64,000 bases of DNA from Euglena gracilis (lineage: Eukaryota; Euglenida; Euglenophyceae; Euglenales), in assembly GCA_039621445.1 (NCBI GenBank), contig CP154956.1, forward strand, positions 80,906,474 to 80,970,473, given 5' to 3'. A model generated the notes under the pieces. It saw only the letters and a program-made list of their open reading frames with translations, did no database searches and was not told the origin of the DNA. A program made the translations under genes and the position numbers. Shown piece by piece: positions 30,025-43,440 of the stretch (position 1 is its first letter; each line of letters opens with the position of its first letter).

Positions 30025-33000
30025 GAGGAACAACGCTGTGCAGAACGCGCTTTTGCACACTACTCATACTCAAAACCCATACAACTACCTATACCCAACT
30101 ACATTACCCAAACGACACAACCACTACCGTACTTACACATATACGGACTCTTACCTTTTGAATCGGGTTGCAGGTTCTGACGTATTTCTGGAAGTTTTCT
30201 TCCTATTTATGTCACAACCGCATTTTTTTGTTGAAATTCCCAGCCATGGTTTGCGCACTACACCTTGCACACATACCTCACCACCGAATTTCTCCCCTTG
30301 CGTCTCATGACGTGCCCACCGCCCAGCAACAACGTTTTCTACAACCGTAAAACACCGTTCTCCACCCTAGGGGTAAAGAGAAAGCTGGCCCCCTACCCAC
30401 TGACTTTTCACCACACGTTTTCTATGCGGTAGGGAAAGCAAGTAGCTTAACCCCCTCGTTTCACTGGGTTCCAAGGTGAAAGCACAACAGGCCTGAAGTT
30501 TAAACGGTGTCGAGTAACCGCCCAGCTGCAAAACTTTTTCGTTTTCCACCAGGTGTGTCGATTCTGGACACCCCTGTACACCCCCCAGCAGCTACAACTT
30601 TCAACACCAACTTTTACGCACGACACCAGACCGACATGCACAACAACATTTGCACACCCAACCAATGCGCATACCGTTGGAGAATTTCTGCAGAACCTGA
30701 TTCTGAACTGTAAACCATTCACAACTTACTGTTTTACCTGCCATTGAACTACATTGTACACTTGGTACACTTGGTTCCATCCAAAGTACCTTGGGTACAG
30801 TGCACACACTTGAATCTTACAAAATACACTTGGTTGTATAACCGCTCTGTGCGGAAAACCGTTGTGAAACACAAAGCGAGAATCGCACCTTTGATTGGAA
30901 TCGCGGATGTCGCGAATTCCAACCCCCCCCTTTTGATTTCACCATGAAGGGCTGAATTCCACTCCCCAAGACTACAACGGGAAGTATTCCCACACAAGTG
31001 TCCAAGAACACACCAAATTCTCGAATGTGGTTCGGAAAACTATGCTTTCAGCCTTCTACCGGTCTGAAAGCGATAGTTTTCGCGAATCTCATTTGTAATC
31101 CTTACAATTTTTTTTTACAATAACGCGACTTGGAATCTTGGTTTTCCAAAATCCAAGCGAATACGCACTTACCACTATAATTTTCAATATACAATCTTTT
31201 TCCCCAAGGATCCGCAGTGATCACTCATGTCCAAAGACCCTATGGGATTAAGAGCACACCATCAAAACGCGACTGTGGTGATTTCTGTCACCAAAGTCTC
31301 GATGAAGTGGTGATAATCACCTTTTCAACCGTATAAGTCAAAATTTTTGCTTCTTACCTACAATATCACCGTTTTGGGGATGAAAATGTGTTTTTCATCT
31401 GTGGAACGGTGAATCAAAAACATGATTTTGACAATGTACAACACAAAATTCGCGTTTACATACTCTCCCCAACCATAATGGACGGATGTCCAGACAAACC
31501 TCATAGGAGGTGCCACATTCCTACAATTGGAACCGCGAACAATGTGATGAATATCATTATTGTCGCGAAAAATAAACGCGAATTGCACAACCTACATACG
31601 ATGAAACGGTTTTTTGCAAAATCATGAATTTTTTTTGTGAATTTGCAAATTTCTTTACAAAAATGTTATTTTTATGCCAGAATTGCGTTTTTCGCGATCC
31701 AAATCGTGAAATTCACGGTTCACGGTGTAAAAGTAGCGACCTGAAGAATGTTCCTCGTGTACAAAGGCATTTAGGTGCCACTCAACACAAACATAGCGAT
31801 TTTTTAAAAAACATTTCTGTTTTTGGCAAGAAAAAAATAAAGATTTTTGTGAATCAACAACTGTCTACAACAATATCACAATTCGCGATTCAAATGTAGT
31901 ATTGTACACAACGATCTCAATCGCGAATGTGCTGAACAATACATAAATCGCGTATGTCGCTGCAAAAGTTGTGACACACATGATTCACATTGTTTTTTGT
32001 ACAAAGACTTTCAAAATTTCAAAAATTTTTGAAACGTTTTTTTTCCAAAAATTTTAGCGATTTTTTAGAAATTTTACGTTTTTTTTTCAAAGCTTTTGCC
32101 GTTTTGCAAAGTTTTTGTGCTCTTTCCCTCTCCTTCCAATAGACAATGATTTTTGACAATGTGTAGAATTCACAACGATTGTTCATACAACCGATTACGG
32201 TCGGATCAAGAGTGACCGTGTGGTCAAGTGGCCTTCGGGTCTATCAATTACAATAATTGTACAATGGACCAGCTGTCACAGGTGTGATTGCACATTTTCA
32301 TATGTGCGTATTTGCGCTTGCACATACACCGCAGCTCTTTTTTCCTGCAAATTTTCATTTTTTTACAATAATGCAAGCGTATTTTCAATCACTGTATACT
32401 GAAACCACTTTTTGCGGTAAAGCTCGGATGAGCACCACCCCCTGGCCAAAAATACGCTTGAATCCCTACAAAGCTCTGTGAGCAAGCTGAAGTGCCGAAG
32501 GGCGAAAAACTGACAATTTTTTTTCAGACTTACATTTTTTCAGTGATTTTTGTCTCTGAAAAAAAAATCTAAAATTTTTCTGACAATTTTAGCGAAATTC
32601 GCAAATTTTTGCGATTTTCGCGGATAACACCTTGACCAATGTACTTTTGGTGAGGGTGATTACCCTGAAAGTGCAGTATGCACAAATTACCGTATGATTC
32701 CACAGCGAATTCCTTCTGTACTGTAAACTTTTCAACCGCACAATATAATTTTAGTGACATTTTTCTCCCACAATCAGCAGAAAGCTGTACCCACTGTCGC
32801 GGATTTTGAGATTACAAAATCCTCGGTTGTGAATGCGCAGAATGCGATGAAAATGATAAAGACTGTCACTGAAACCATCAGTTCTGTCCAAGAAACTTCA
32901 TATTCATACACCGAACAACAATTTTCGGTGCTATGAATAATATTCTACAACAAAACACATTTTCTTTTATGTTTCACAATGTGCAGGATGCTTTACCTCA

Positions 33001-33465
33001 GTCCAAGAACCGTTTTTACTGTACCTTCAACCCTACAAGTGACTTTGGAGTCAGTACCCCGCGGAGCTGTGTTCTGAACCAACTGGATGCCTTTTTCCGG
33101 TTGGGTTGGTCCTCACTGCTCAACCATACAAGCCTTTACGGAGGCAAAACACCGTTTCCAAGCCTTTAAGGAGGCAAAATATTTTTTGAGGCCTTTTATG
33201 AGGCAGGACACCGAAAATAACTGGACTGTAGCCACAGTCCACCGAAACGCAAAAGTCAGTGATTTTTTCTTCAAACTGCAACATTTTTCTTTTACAACTT
33301 TGCCTTGGCATACAATGTGGTACAATGCGGTACAATGCCTTGGTGTACAATGTGATATAATGTCCTGATGTACAATGTGGTACAATGCGATACAATGCGT
33401 ACAATCTGCATCAAAATATTTTTTTAGTGAATCCGTACAAGCACCGCACAGGTGAAACAGTACAC

Positions 33466-33468
<3 letters not shown>
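30025..33468. other. Long non-coding 3' interior of element C
   Basis: No protein domain on either strand. Occasional palindromes persist, such as TCGCG-GATGT-CGCGA near 30,900. AT-rich with many TACAA-type words. An autonomous relative would carry pol here. Confidence 0.6.
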
Positions 33469-33508
<40 letters not shown>

Positions 33509-33538
33509 ACACACCCCACACAACACACACACACACAC

Positions 33539-33577
<39 letters not shown>

Positions 33578-33590
33578 ACACACCCACCAC
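33469..33590. repeat. CA microsatellite
   Basis: About 120 bp of CA with CCA interruptions, directly followed by the CCAG array. Confidence 0.95.
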
Positions 33591-33593
33591 ACC

Positions 33594-34422
<829 letters not shown>

Positions 34423-34499
34423 AGGCAAACCGCCGCAGCAGACAGACAGCCGCAGCAGGCAAGCGGCAGCCGCAGCAGGAAGGCAGACGCAGCAGGCGG

Positions 34500-34530
34500 C
34501 GGCAGCAGCAGCAGCAGCAGCAGCAGACAG
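34500..34530. repeat. CAG trinucleotide run
   Basis: About nine CAG/GCAG units, part of a CAG-rich tail after the CCAG array. Confidence 0.85.
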
Positions 34531-34843
34531 CCACACCGAACCACACCACACAGAAACACACCACAGTATAATGAAGGGCAGTGAAATCTGCACCTGTACT
34601 GTTTCCAGGTGTGCGGTTTTCTTTGAGGCTGAACAGCCATAGCTGCCTTTGAAATCTGAGCACACACTGTTTCCAGGTGTGCAGTTTGCTTGTGTTCGAG
34701 GCTGGACAGCCATAATTGCCAGAAAGGCAGGTTTTCTTTGCGAATGCAAGTTTCTTTTACACAAACAAGCAAAAATTTTTTTTTTTGACTTTCTTCAACA
34801 TCATTTCACTACAAGTGACAACGGTTGCAAATTTTTTTTCACC

Positions 34844-35283
34844 AGCCCCCCCCCCCCCCCGGCAGTGCGGTGCGAAGTCACCAGCCCCCCCCCCCGGCAG
34901 TGCGGTGCGAAGTCACCACACACCCTCTGAAGTCACAGCCCACCGCATGAAATGTGCGAAGCCACAGCCCCCCCCCCCCGAAGGTGCGAAGCCACAGCCC
35001 CCCCCCCCCCCCGAATGTGCGAAGCCACAGCCCCCCCCCCCCCCGAATGTGCGAAACCACAGCCCCCCCCGAATGTGCGAAGCCACAGCCCCCCCCCCCG
35101 CCGCCCACCGAATGTGCGAAGCCCCAGCCCCCCCCCGCCGCCCACCGAATGTGCGAAGCCACAGCCCCCCCCCCTCCCCGAATGTGCGAAGCCACAGCCC
35201 CCCGCCCCGCCCCCGCCGCCCAGCGAATGTGCGAAGCCACAGCCCCCCCCCCGGAATGTGCGAAGCCACAGCCCCCCCCGAAT
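34844..35283. repeat. C-rich tandem array (GAATGTGCGAAGCCACAGC + C8-14)
   Basis: About ten units of 28-40 bp: a constant word GTGCGAAGCCACAGC separated by C runs of variable length and optional CGCCGCCCAC. Two diverged units (GTGCGGTGCGAAGTCACCAGC) start it. Open frames here are repeat artefacts. Confidence 0.9.
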
Positions 35284-35772
35284 TTTTTTTATACAAAAAG
35301 GCTGATCCTTGCCTGTTACTTACTCTGCAGGACAGCCGTGGACAAGTACGTTACGTACAATACTCGCATCCATGAACGAGGTTTATTCTTTATAATTTAT
35401 TTCGTTGGAGGCTTATGCCTCACTACACTGCTGTAACATACAACATTACTTTGCGTTGCGAATTGTCCAATGTTGTTTACAAATATTCTTTAAAAAAAAT
35501 TCTGTGGACAGCATTTTGCCTGCCCCCCCCCCCCTACAAGGGCCGACAGGCTCAAAGCGTACAAAGCATGGATATGCACCAAATTTTTAGGGTTTAACAA
35601 ACTCACACAATGTGTACCATCTTCAAACATCACAATCAACCGTTACAATCGTCTTCGGACGAATTTTTTTTTTAAAAAACGTCTTTACTAAAATTTCGAA
35701 TTTTTTTTCGATTTTTTAGTCACAACTACAACCAAACCAGAAAACGGTTTCCGTTTTCTTTACACAAAAAGT

Positions 35773-36067
35773 CAGCCTCGGCTGAAAACTGAACGCTTTG
35801 CACACAATCGGCTTAAACCCCCCCCCCCCCCCCCCGGGAGGGCGAAGTCCCACAATCAGCTTCGGCTGAAAACCCCCCCCCCCCCGAAGGGCGCTGTCCC
35901 AAAAATAAGTTTCGGCTGAAAGCCCCCCCCCCCCTGAAAGGGCGAAGTCCCAAAATCAGCTTCGGCTGAAAGCCCCCCCCCCAAAAAAAGGGCGAAGTCC
36001 CAGAAGCGCTTCGGCGCTATTCATCGTCTTGGTGCAGAGCGAAGAACCACAAAAGCGCCACGGCGCT
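35773..36067. repeat. Second hairpin cluster, in non-coding DNA
   Basis: About four units of GGGCGAAGTCCCA plus AATCAGCTTCGGCTGAAA plus a C run. Perfect hairpins: CAGC-CTCG-GCTG 35,773-35,784; CAGC-TTCG-GCTG 35,857-35,868 and 35,957-35,968; AGCGC-TTCG-GCGCT 36,005-36,018; AGCGC-CACG-GCGCT 36,054-36,067. It resembles the gag hairpins although no protein is encoded. Confidence 0.8.
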
Positions 36068-36644
36068 AGTAAGACTACGCACAGCGCTACTACGCGCGCA
36101 CGCCGTAATAAGTACTCAACTTCTTTTCGGCCCTAAGGCCCATAAGGCTGCCCGCCAGCAAAAATTCCTTTTCACGGTCCTAAGACCAGCCCCCCACTCC
36201 TCTCCCTTTCCCCCCCTGGGCAAAAGCTGGCTCCGGCAGTTGGTTCTGTAAGGTAGGTTCTTCTCTCCCTGGTCAGGTTTGACTGGCCAGGTGCCCCCCC
36301 CCTTCCACACCCACCCCAGAATTCTTTTCTGAGTTCTGGAATATACCACCTCAAGTGCCTTTGGCACACCCAAACAGGGAGGATGGGTTTCTGGAATGGA
36401 AAACCTTCCAGCCCCCTTTTCCTTGGGCTTATACTTGTCCCCAACCCTTTAACGCAAAAAAAAAGTAGGTAGCCGCCTAAGCGGTAACCTCTTTTGCGCG
36501 TTTTGGGGTTTTGGGTGACATATTATACCCTAAGGTAAGTTGGAACCAAGCATGGTTCCTGGTGCCCATCCCACACAGGACTGTGCCTGGCATCCCGACT
36601 GGCCTGGTCCAGGAGGGAAATCGGGCATAGCCCTGGGAGGGGGA
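36068..36644 (+). other. 3' untranslated end of element C and polypurine tract
   Basis: No gene recognised. GGGAGGGGGA at about 36,635-36,644 abuts the 3' LTR and is the likely plus-strand primer. Confidence 0.6.
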
Positions 36645-37087
36645 TGTGTACCAGGCAGCCATGATGCCATGGCATTGTGTGCTACAAAGGGCGAATGCCT
36701 GTTAACTGGCCTTTGGCCAGCTGCACACAGTGCTATGTGATTCTGCACTAACTGGTGATGGCGTCCCAGTTAGGGAATTCCTTTGCAGAATAAGAAACAC
36801 TTGGTCCCTACTTAGCTTAAGGTCTTATTGGGTTGGTTTTGTAAGTAGGTTTTCCTTTGGGGGGCGAAGACCCCAATCTTTACAATTATTTTGGTTCTCT
36901 TTATCAAGACCCGAAGAGGTCAACAAGAACAACAGAAAAGGGACTCGGGTCCCAAAACAAAACCTTCTCTCCCTTTGCTTTGTGCTCTGCATAAAGGGGA
37001 CAAAGGGTTTATAATTTTAATATTTTGTTACTCCCGCGCCTTTTCCGGAAAAGGGAAAAGCGAAAGAGAAAGGGCGGGACGTACACT
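36645..37087 (+). repeat. 3' LTR of element C
   Basis: 443 bp, TGTGTACC...GTACACT, followed by the CATGG target duplication. Confidence 0.9.
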
Positions 37088-37092
37088 CATGG

Positions 37093-37769
37093 CCCCCCAA
37101 GGGAGAGCCGGGGGACCAAATCACCAGCACCATGAAGGTGCTGCTTGTTTTTCCTGGACCCTTTAGCTGAACACGGCGGCCAGGGCCAGACACGTGCCCT
37201 GAATGGGGCACATAGTGAAAGAGGTGCAGGTGTCACTTTCTTCAAGTCTTTGGGTTTGGATTCGGAAGAAGTGTGCAAAATAGGCAAGTGGAAAGGTTAA
37301 ACAGTTTTGCGTCCCACTATTTGCGCATCAATGCCCCAAAAAAGGCGGCAGAAAAAATCGAGAACCTGGCGGACAAAACTCGCCCAACCGACGTGCGAAG
37401 CCCGAGTGGTCATGCACTCCGGGAACCTTTAGGGAACCTGGAGGAAATGACCAGGAGGGCGAAGCGCAAGGGCAGGGTGTGCCCGCCCGCCCGGCCGGGG
37501 GGGGGGGAAGTTCGAGTTCAAAAAACTGCACCAGGCGCCGGGGGGTGGAGCACGACCGCCACCTCCGGAAACAAACGCGCAGTAAGGAGCACCTCGCCAA
37601 CACGCACCGTGAACAAACAGCCGGCACAAACAAGCAGGCTCACCCTGCCCTTGTGCTTCGCCCTCGTGGTCATTTGCTCCTGGTTCCCTAAAGGTCCCTG
37701 GAGTGCTTCAGGGGGGTACACCCAGGGACCAGACCCCACGGTGCCCGGTCGGAGCAGCATCCGGCGGAG
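37093..37769. other. Pre-insertion flank of element C with a 66-bp inverted repeat
   Basis: Sequence at about 37,415-37,482 (GCACTCCGGGAACC ... AAGGGCAGGGTG) is the inverted complement of about 37,635-37,702 with few mismatches, around a loop of about 150 bp. The arms include GGGCGAAGC-CAAGGGC words shared with the DIRS-like ends, so this is probably another inverted terminal piece. Confidence 0.6.
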
Positions 37770-38040
37770 CGGCACTTAGGGGGACCTCCTAACCCAGCGG
37801 ACCAAACAGTCACATAACACCGCCGGCGAACAAGGCACGGCCCTCTGTGCTTCACCCTCGGTGTCTCTTCCTCCCCTATCTGTTTTCATCGAGGGAGAGC
37901 GAAAGGCATAGCCTCAAAAGGTTTATGGACACCTCGGGCTCCGCACTTTGCCCTTGTGAGGCCATGCCTTGCTCGCCAACGGTGTTGATTGAATTGTTTG
38001 CTGCGTTGGGCTAGGAGGTCCTGCTTAGTGCCTTTTTTCG
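37770..38040. repeat. Palindromic terminal module of DIRS-like copy H
   Basis: Left arm (about 37,772-37,835: GGCACTTAGGGGGACCTCCT, then CCGCCGGCGAACAAGGCA) and right arm (about 37,966-38,033: TGCCTTGCTCGCCAACGG, then AGGAGGTCCTGCTTAGTGCC) are inverted complements, with about 130 bp between. Confidence 0.7.
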
Positions 38041-38154
38041 CCGGAGATGGCTGATTCTTAATTTGCCCTTCGACAATCCAGAACAAAGGAACTTCAATTC
38101 AATAACCTTGCCAAGTTAATTTGAAAGAGTTAAGTCAATCGAATTATCCAGAAG

Positions 38155-39230
38155 GTGACGCTCGTGGAGAATATCAAGTCAGATTTTTTTGAAATATTCG
38201 AGACTTCAATGAAAAAGGCAATTGCCAACACGAAGAGTGGCGCTGAACCACAAGAACTGGCTGCCGCTGCAGCTGGACGATCTGATGGCGCGGTGCAACC
38301 GTGGCGATCCGTGGCTGTCCCATCCCCCCAGAAAAAGTTTCTAAAAACCCACCCAGTGACAGCCACATACTTTGGCAAACGGTGGTCAGAAACGCCCAAA
38401 GGACACAAAAGCCAAGACAGCTGTCATGCCACTACGGCAAGGGCCATGTAGGCCCATATCCCAGTTACGCCAATACCTTGTTCAAGCTGGGCCATGGAGG
38501 CCGATGGAACAAAGGCCAGGGTGGTAAACAATGTCAAGGCCAGGGTGGCCGATTCCACAAACAGGTGCCAGTGGCAGGGGCAGGACAGGTCCACAACACC
38601 CCCCCAACCATTTCTTCCTCACAAACCCTATCAGGGGAAAAGGATTGGCACCCAGAGGCCCCCAAGGTTTTCAATGGGCATGCCGCCAAATATAAAAGAG
38701 AACTCAATGGGTACTGTCAACATTTCAAGAGGGCCAGTGGAGCCAACATCAAGAGGGCCGGTGGGGACAGCTTTATCATCAAGGCCCCTGGGTCCATCAT
38801 CATTCTTATCAAGGCCAATGGGCCGATCACCATGCTCAACATAAACAATTTCAAGGCCACTGGGGCCATCGAATATAAGAGGGGGAAACCCCCCAGAAGC
38901 TAAAAAGCTGTCCCCCAGCAGAGGGTTTCAATGTGCTGTGGCAGCCCCAGGAGGATGCCCCCAAAGGGGCAGTGGAGGACAAGGGGTCAACCCCTCCTCA
39001 ACTTTATTTGTCAATGTCCATGGCAGGAGCAAGCCAAAAAAAAGGGGAGACCCAAAAAGGGGCCGTATGGTATGTCCAATGACAACATCAATCACAAAGT
39101 GGAGGATCAGAGAGCCTGTGAGCAGAGCATACATACAACCCCAGCTACCTTTAGAGAATGCTCAATCCCTAAGGGCACCAGGGGCACCAATGTCCAACAC
39201 CCCCCACCCAGCCCCCAGAAAATCATCTAG
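38155..39230 (+). CDS. ORF1 (probable Gag-like protein) of DIRS-like copy H
   Basis: Begins shortly after the terminal module. Ala-rich LAAAAAGRSDGAVQPWRS, then VTATYFGKRW and a low-complexity Gly/Lys/Pro region follow. Matching stretches in copy I (62,243 on) and on the minus strand at 43,441-44,105 and 60,724-61,938 define the family. The protein spans at least three frames here (38,155-38,451, 38,301-38,903, 38,931-39,303), so it is frameshifted. ORF1 of DIRS-type elements is a poorly conserved Gag analogue, and I see no zinc knuckle. Confidence 0.5.
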
Positions 39231-40260
39231 TTGGGAAAATACATTCCATGGTGGAAAAAATGGGGATACACCCCCCTGTACCAGAGGCTTCAGAAAAGTC
39301 TAAAATGGTGGACAAAAAATGCCTCCCCCAGCATGTCACTTGATAAAAAATGGAATTCAACCCCCGGGTACATCCCCCAAAATTGTCCACCCACCCAAAT
39401 CCCAGAGCCAACACGCACCTGAACCAGGCAGAAAAATTCTGCTGGATTACGAAAAACCTGGGTCAGCGAAACGAGTTTGGGCTTCAGAAACCCAGCATTT
39501 GATCCCATGGTTTTTAACTTCAAAGCCAGAAGGGGGAACAACCAATTGGAGAATGATCAGCGACTGCAGAGAAATAAATCAGCAGCTTCAAGTAAAACCT
39601 TTCAAGCTGGATCGTTTCCAGCACATTTTTTCAGTTTGGAAAAAGGCCACTGGGCAGCAAAAATAGACCTAAGGGATGCCTCTTTTTATATTCCATTAAG
39701 TACAGGCCTACCGCCTTTTTTTGAGGCATCAGGTGGGGGGGCAGACCTGGGAATTTCAAATTGGCTTCTTTTCGGCTAAATGTGATGCCCCACCTTTCGA
39801 TGTCAGTAAAGAAACACTTTCGAAAAGCTGCGGAGAAAAAGGGGTATCCAAGTGTTGATTTACCTGGACGACATTTTGCTGGTGGCCCCCACACAAAACA
39901 TTTTACAAAAGTACCTGAACACAGTCGTCAAAGATTTGCTGGATTGAGTGTTCAAAATCAATGTGAAAAAGTCCACCCTCCAGCCCACTCAAGTTGTAAC
40001 CCATCTGAGTTTCAACTAAGCTTCCAGGAAGGAACGTTACAGGTGACCCCCCCCGAAAGTCAAAACCATAAAAAATGAGCTGGGAAAAATTGTGAAAAAG
40101 GATTACATGTCAAAAAAGGCAGCTGGCTGTTATTTTGGGCCAAATAATATGCAACCTAATGGCCCTGCTCTTTTTAAGGGCTTTTACAGACCCTGGCAAA
40201 TTTTTTGGTGGCAAAGTCCACAGCCCCCTGGGCCTCAAAACACCCCATTTCAAGGAAATT
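39231..40260 (+). pseudogene. DIRS-like reverse transcriptase (frameshifted)
   Basis: In order: GSAKRVWASETQHLIPWFLT, NWRMISDCREINQQLQVKPF (fingers), HWAAKIDLRDASFYIPLS (motif A), FRLNVMPHLSMSV, YLDDILLVAPTQN (motif C, YLDD at 39,861-39,872), INVKKSTLQPTQVVTHLSF and LQVTPP. The NVMPxxFM region and the QPTQVVTHLGF thumb fit DIRS/Ngaro-type RTs rather than Ty3. At least four frameshifts, several at homopolymers, inactivate it. It aligns with copy I (63,200-63,975) throughout. Confidence 0.75.
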
Positions 40261-40269
40261 AAGATCCAA

Positions 40270-40620
40270 GTAAAGGAAAATAAACCGCAATGGACACCCT
40301 AGGGGGCAGTCCTTTCCCCCAAAATGCAACCAGAGAGTTGCACTCAGACAGCAGCACCCAGGCCTTGGGGGGGGGGGGGGGCTGGACATCCACACATGGA
40401 AATTGTGCAGGAATGTTGGAGAAATGTCTCCATTTTGCACATAAATGTAAAGGAGCCAAGTGCAGCTATCAGCACTGGGAAAAGTTTGAGCAAACCTAGA
40501 GAAACAGTTTTCTTGCAATTGGACAACCAGGCAATTTACTTTTACCTAACAAAATGTGGGGGCAGAATGGGCCCCTTCAAGAAAATGCTGAGACCATTTT
40601 GCAAACGGTGCATGAAAAAC
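40270..40620 (+). pseudogene. RNase H start of DIRS-like copy H
   Basis: TRELHSDSSTQALGG (about 40,330-40,375) matches the LCSDSSTQGW of remnant F. VFLQLDNQAIYFYLTKCGG (40,510-40,560) gives the second RNase H half (LDNQA..YL.K-GG). A G11 run separates and shifts the two. Confidence 0.6.
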
Positions 40621-40626
40621 AAGTAA

Positions 40627-41125
40627 ACCTCCCCCCCCCAAATATAAGAAACCCCTCGCTATAAGAAACCCCCAAATATAAGAAACCCTTTGACCGATTT
40701 TCAGCCGACACCCAAATATAAGAAACCCCCAAATATAAGAAACCCCTGGGCTGTTGGACGCTGATCCATATATAAGAAACCCCTCATCCATTTTCAACAC
40801 AAGTCACAGCAAGTCTCAACAAAGAAGAAGCCGGTCCAGTCTATTGCTTCTTTGCAAAGCAAGATGTCAGAAACAACTGCTTTTTGGGTGGAGAAGGTGC
40901 AACTGGACTCAAAAACTCAGACATGAAGAAAATCCAACACACAGCGGTCACATGTAATTAATTACACAAAGGAACCGAATGAAGAAAAAATTCCATTTAT
41001 AAGAAACCCTTGGGGCCTGCCTTCGACACCCAAATATAAGAAACCCCCAAATATAAGAAACCCTTTGGGCCGATCGGCCGACACCCAAATATAAGAAACG
41101 GGTTTCTTATATTTGGGGGGGGGTT
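40627..41125. repeat. ATATAAGAAACCC tandem/dispersed repeat cluster
   Basis: At least ten copies of CCCAAATATAAGAAACCC, two groups separated by about 230 bp of unique sequence, and the last copy inverted (GGGTTTCTTATATTTGGG at about 41,100). It is inserted between RNase H and the methyltransferase fragment of copy H. Confidence 0.85.
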
Positions 41126-41159
41126 TAAACCTCCAAGTCAACTGGGTACCTTCAAAAGA

Positions 41160-41300
41160 ATGCCTGACAGACCTCATAAGCAGATGGGAAATGGACAGGC
41201 GGGATTGTTCTTAAGGCCCCCAACAAGACAGCAATTCAAAGATTTTATAAATCTGAAAACAGATATGTTTGCCTCTACGGGCAACAAAACAAATGCCCAA
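41160..41300 (+). pseudogene. Dam-like methyltransferase domain, N-terminal fragment of DIRS-like copy H
   Basis: LFLRPPTRQQFKDFI followed by TDMFASTGNKTNAQF fits the start of the Dam-like domain (compare VDCFASTQNSQCTSY in element G and IDLFASSSNSRCDKY in the mini-LTR element). It lies after RNase H, where DIRS-type elements are known to carry this domain. It is cut at about 41,300 by sequence of the terminal module. Confidence 0.55.
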
Positions 41301-41404
41301 TTTCGTGGCCAGGCGACACCGAGGGCGAAGCAAAAGGAACTTGTGAGCCAGGCACTTCCACCCGTTAAAGAAAGTTTGTGTTCAAAAGCCCTCGGTCAGG
41401 GCGT

Positions 41405-41645
41405 GGGGCGTCGGAGCAGAATCATCAGCGAACTCCGGCGAGAATGCACTAAGCGTGACCTCCTAACCCAACGCAGCAAACAATCCAAACAACGCCGCCG
41501 GCGAGCGATACCTTGGGATCCGCGCTTTGCCCTTGTGAGGCCATTCCTTGCTCTCCGGCGGTGTTGTTTGGATTGTTCGCTGTGCTTGATTAGGAGGTCC
41601 CCCTTGGTGCCTTTTTCGAGGGCATTGGCTGAATCCTAATTCGCC
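41405..41645. repeat. Palindromic terminal module
   Basis: Arms at about 41,410-41,500 (CCTCCTAACCCAACGCAGCA, then CCGCCGGCGAGC) and 41,545-41,612 (CTCCGGCGGTGTTGTTTGG, then ATTAGGAGG) are inverted complements around a short centre. Confidence 0.7.
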
Positions 41646-41669
41646 CTTGGACACCCAGAAGAAAGGAAC

Positions 41670-41930
41670 TTCGACCCGCGTAGTCAGGATGTCCAGCTGC
41701 TGCTGCTGCTGCTTCCTCTTGAAGTTTTCCAGCGCTGTGCTTCTTTGAAGTTGCATCTTTCACTGAATTCTTTCGAAAAATTAACAACTTTTGATTTGAA
41801 GTTCTGCACGTGCATGACTTTCTGGACAATTTGAATTGATTGATTGTCTTCTTCTTTTTTCAATTGATGAGGTATTTGACTGTGGCGAACCATGGCTGCA
41901 CCTTCTCTAAAATAAATTCCCCCACAGAAA
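41670..41930 (-). pseudogene. DIRS-like ORF1 N-terminus, inverted fragment
   Basis: Minus-strand KNSVKDATSKKHSAGKLQEE followed by AAAAAGHPDYAG matches the ORF1 start at 6,640-6,760. It points away from the adjacent module, which is opposite to the arrangement at 6,500. Confidence 0.5.
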
Positions 41931-41942
41931 TTTCCAGAACCC

Positions 41943-42594
41943 TGTAGGGGTTGCCCCTCCTGAGGTCCCTGTCAAGGGACCCCTGGTGGCGCAACCTGCG
42001 TAGGATCGCTTTTGTTTGAGCCCGTCGGGCCCTCATGGTGGGGGTTTTCCCCTTGGAGGGAAAGTGGGGTAGGGGTTGGTGTTGGTGCGGATGGAGATGT
42101 TGAAAATGACATACTTTTGCCTAAACAAATGAACTTGAATTCTTGATCAATAAGACTTGAACTTGAAATTTGTAATTTGTATCTCCTTGATCTGTCCTTG
42201 AATTGACTTGCAAGCAAACAATTGTTGAACACAATGACAGAGTGTCAACAGAGCCCTGTGAACAAGAAATGTACAAATGGAGGGGGGCTACAGCTGGGGT
42301 GGCTACTTGGTATATTCTGCACAATTCTTAATTAATAGCGCCACCCCAAGCGCCCACCAAGGGGGTGCGCATGCTTGCACAAAGCCCAGCAGGGCTTGCG
42401 CATGCCCTTGGGGGTTACCTGCCCCCTCCTTTACCTCCACTTTGCTTGGTCAAAATGGGCTGTTGGGCCCCCTTGGGGGCCAGTTGGGCCTCAAAAGGCC
42501 ATTGGGGGCCTTGGAGCCCCCTTGCAGCCCTTAGTGGTCCCTTTGGGCTCCCTTGGGACCCCTCATTGGGGCGGGCACCCTCGGAACGCGCTCA
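41943..42594 (-). repeat. Solo LTR of family D, inverted
   Basis: About 652 bp. On the minus strand it starts TGAGCGCGTTCCGAGGGTGC and ends AACCCCTACA, matching 44,112-44,779 along its length. No primer-binding site follows and no exact target duplication is seen. Confidence 0.75.
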
Positions 42595-43440
42595 CTCCCG
42601 TCCTCAAAAAAATTGCTGTGCAACTTAAATTTGACTTCTTTGCCGCCCCAGGTGCCGCCCCCTCCTTTTGTTTTCCTGCCTCTGAAAAAAATTGTATTTT
42701 TTTCTTGTTGAAACGCACAAGCGGTGGCTCCACGTGTCGTGTGTGGCGCGTGCTGTCGGGGAGGGGGTACTGGGGAGGGGCGAGAAGGGGGACGAGCGCC
42801 TCCTGGCTCGTGACCCGGGGAGGCACCGCTTGGGGCCCCTCCGCTCCTCCTCCGGTCCCGTGAGCCTTCTTGGCCCGTGGGTAGGGGCGGACTGCCCCCT
42901 GAAACACTCGATGCCAATGTGTAATTGTGATTCCTCCCCGCCCCAGGCCCGGCTAGTCCGGGGGTGGAAAGCTCCTGCATGTTGGGAAGGAAACATTTGA
43001 CCAACCCAGCAGGGCCGCCCGCCTTGCCCGGTCTCCCGGGGCCAAAGGCCCCCGGGGGCTTGGCAGGGGTGCGTGCTGGAGGGGGGCGCCTGGGAGGCGC
43101 CTTGGGTGGGGCCCGTTCCTTGAAGTAGGTGGCTGCCCCCCCCGTCGGGCTGCCCCCCCCCCCCGGGGTTGTGGGCTGGGCCGCCTTGGCCGGGGCCCGT
43201 CCTCTTGAAAGGGGGGGCTGCCCCCCCCCCCCGCTCTCTCCGGTGTGGAGGGGGGTTGGCGCTTGCCCACACCCCGGCGTGGTTAACTTCAAAAATTGGC
43301 CGGCGGGGTGTATTTTTTAAGAAAAGGTGGAAAATCGGCAGGCGCCCCCCCCCCCCGGAATGGTGGGCCGAGGAGGGGCGTGGACGAACGCAAAGTCATT
43401 ATAATATCTATGTATAATTATAAATTACAATTCCCCATTT
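42595..43440. other. GC-rich spacer with homopolymers, no recognised gene
   Basis: C and G runs up to 13. Minus-strand frames are Pro/Gly/Arg-rich without any domain. Confidence 0.45.

Noticed and set aside
34878-35436. Overlapping frames with Ala-Pro-Pro or Gly-Gly repeats
   Set aside because: By-products of the C-rich tandem array; both strands are equally open.
42531-43292. Pro/Gly/Arg-rich minus-strand frame as a gene
   Set aside because: GC-homopolymer composition, open in several frames, no domain and no relation to the flanking elements' proteins.
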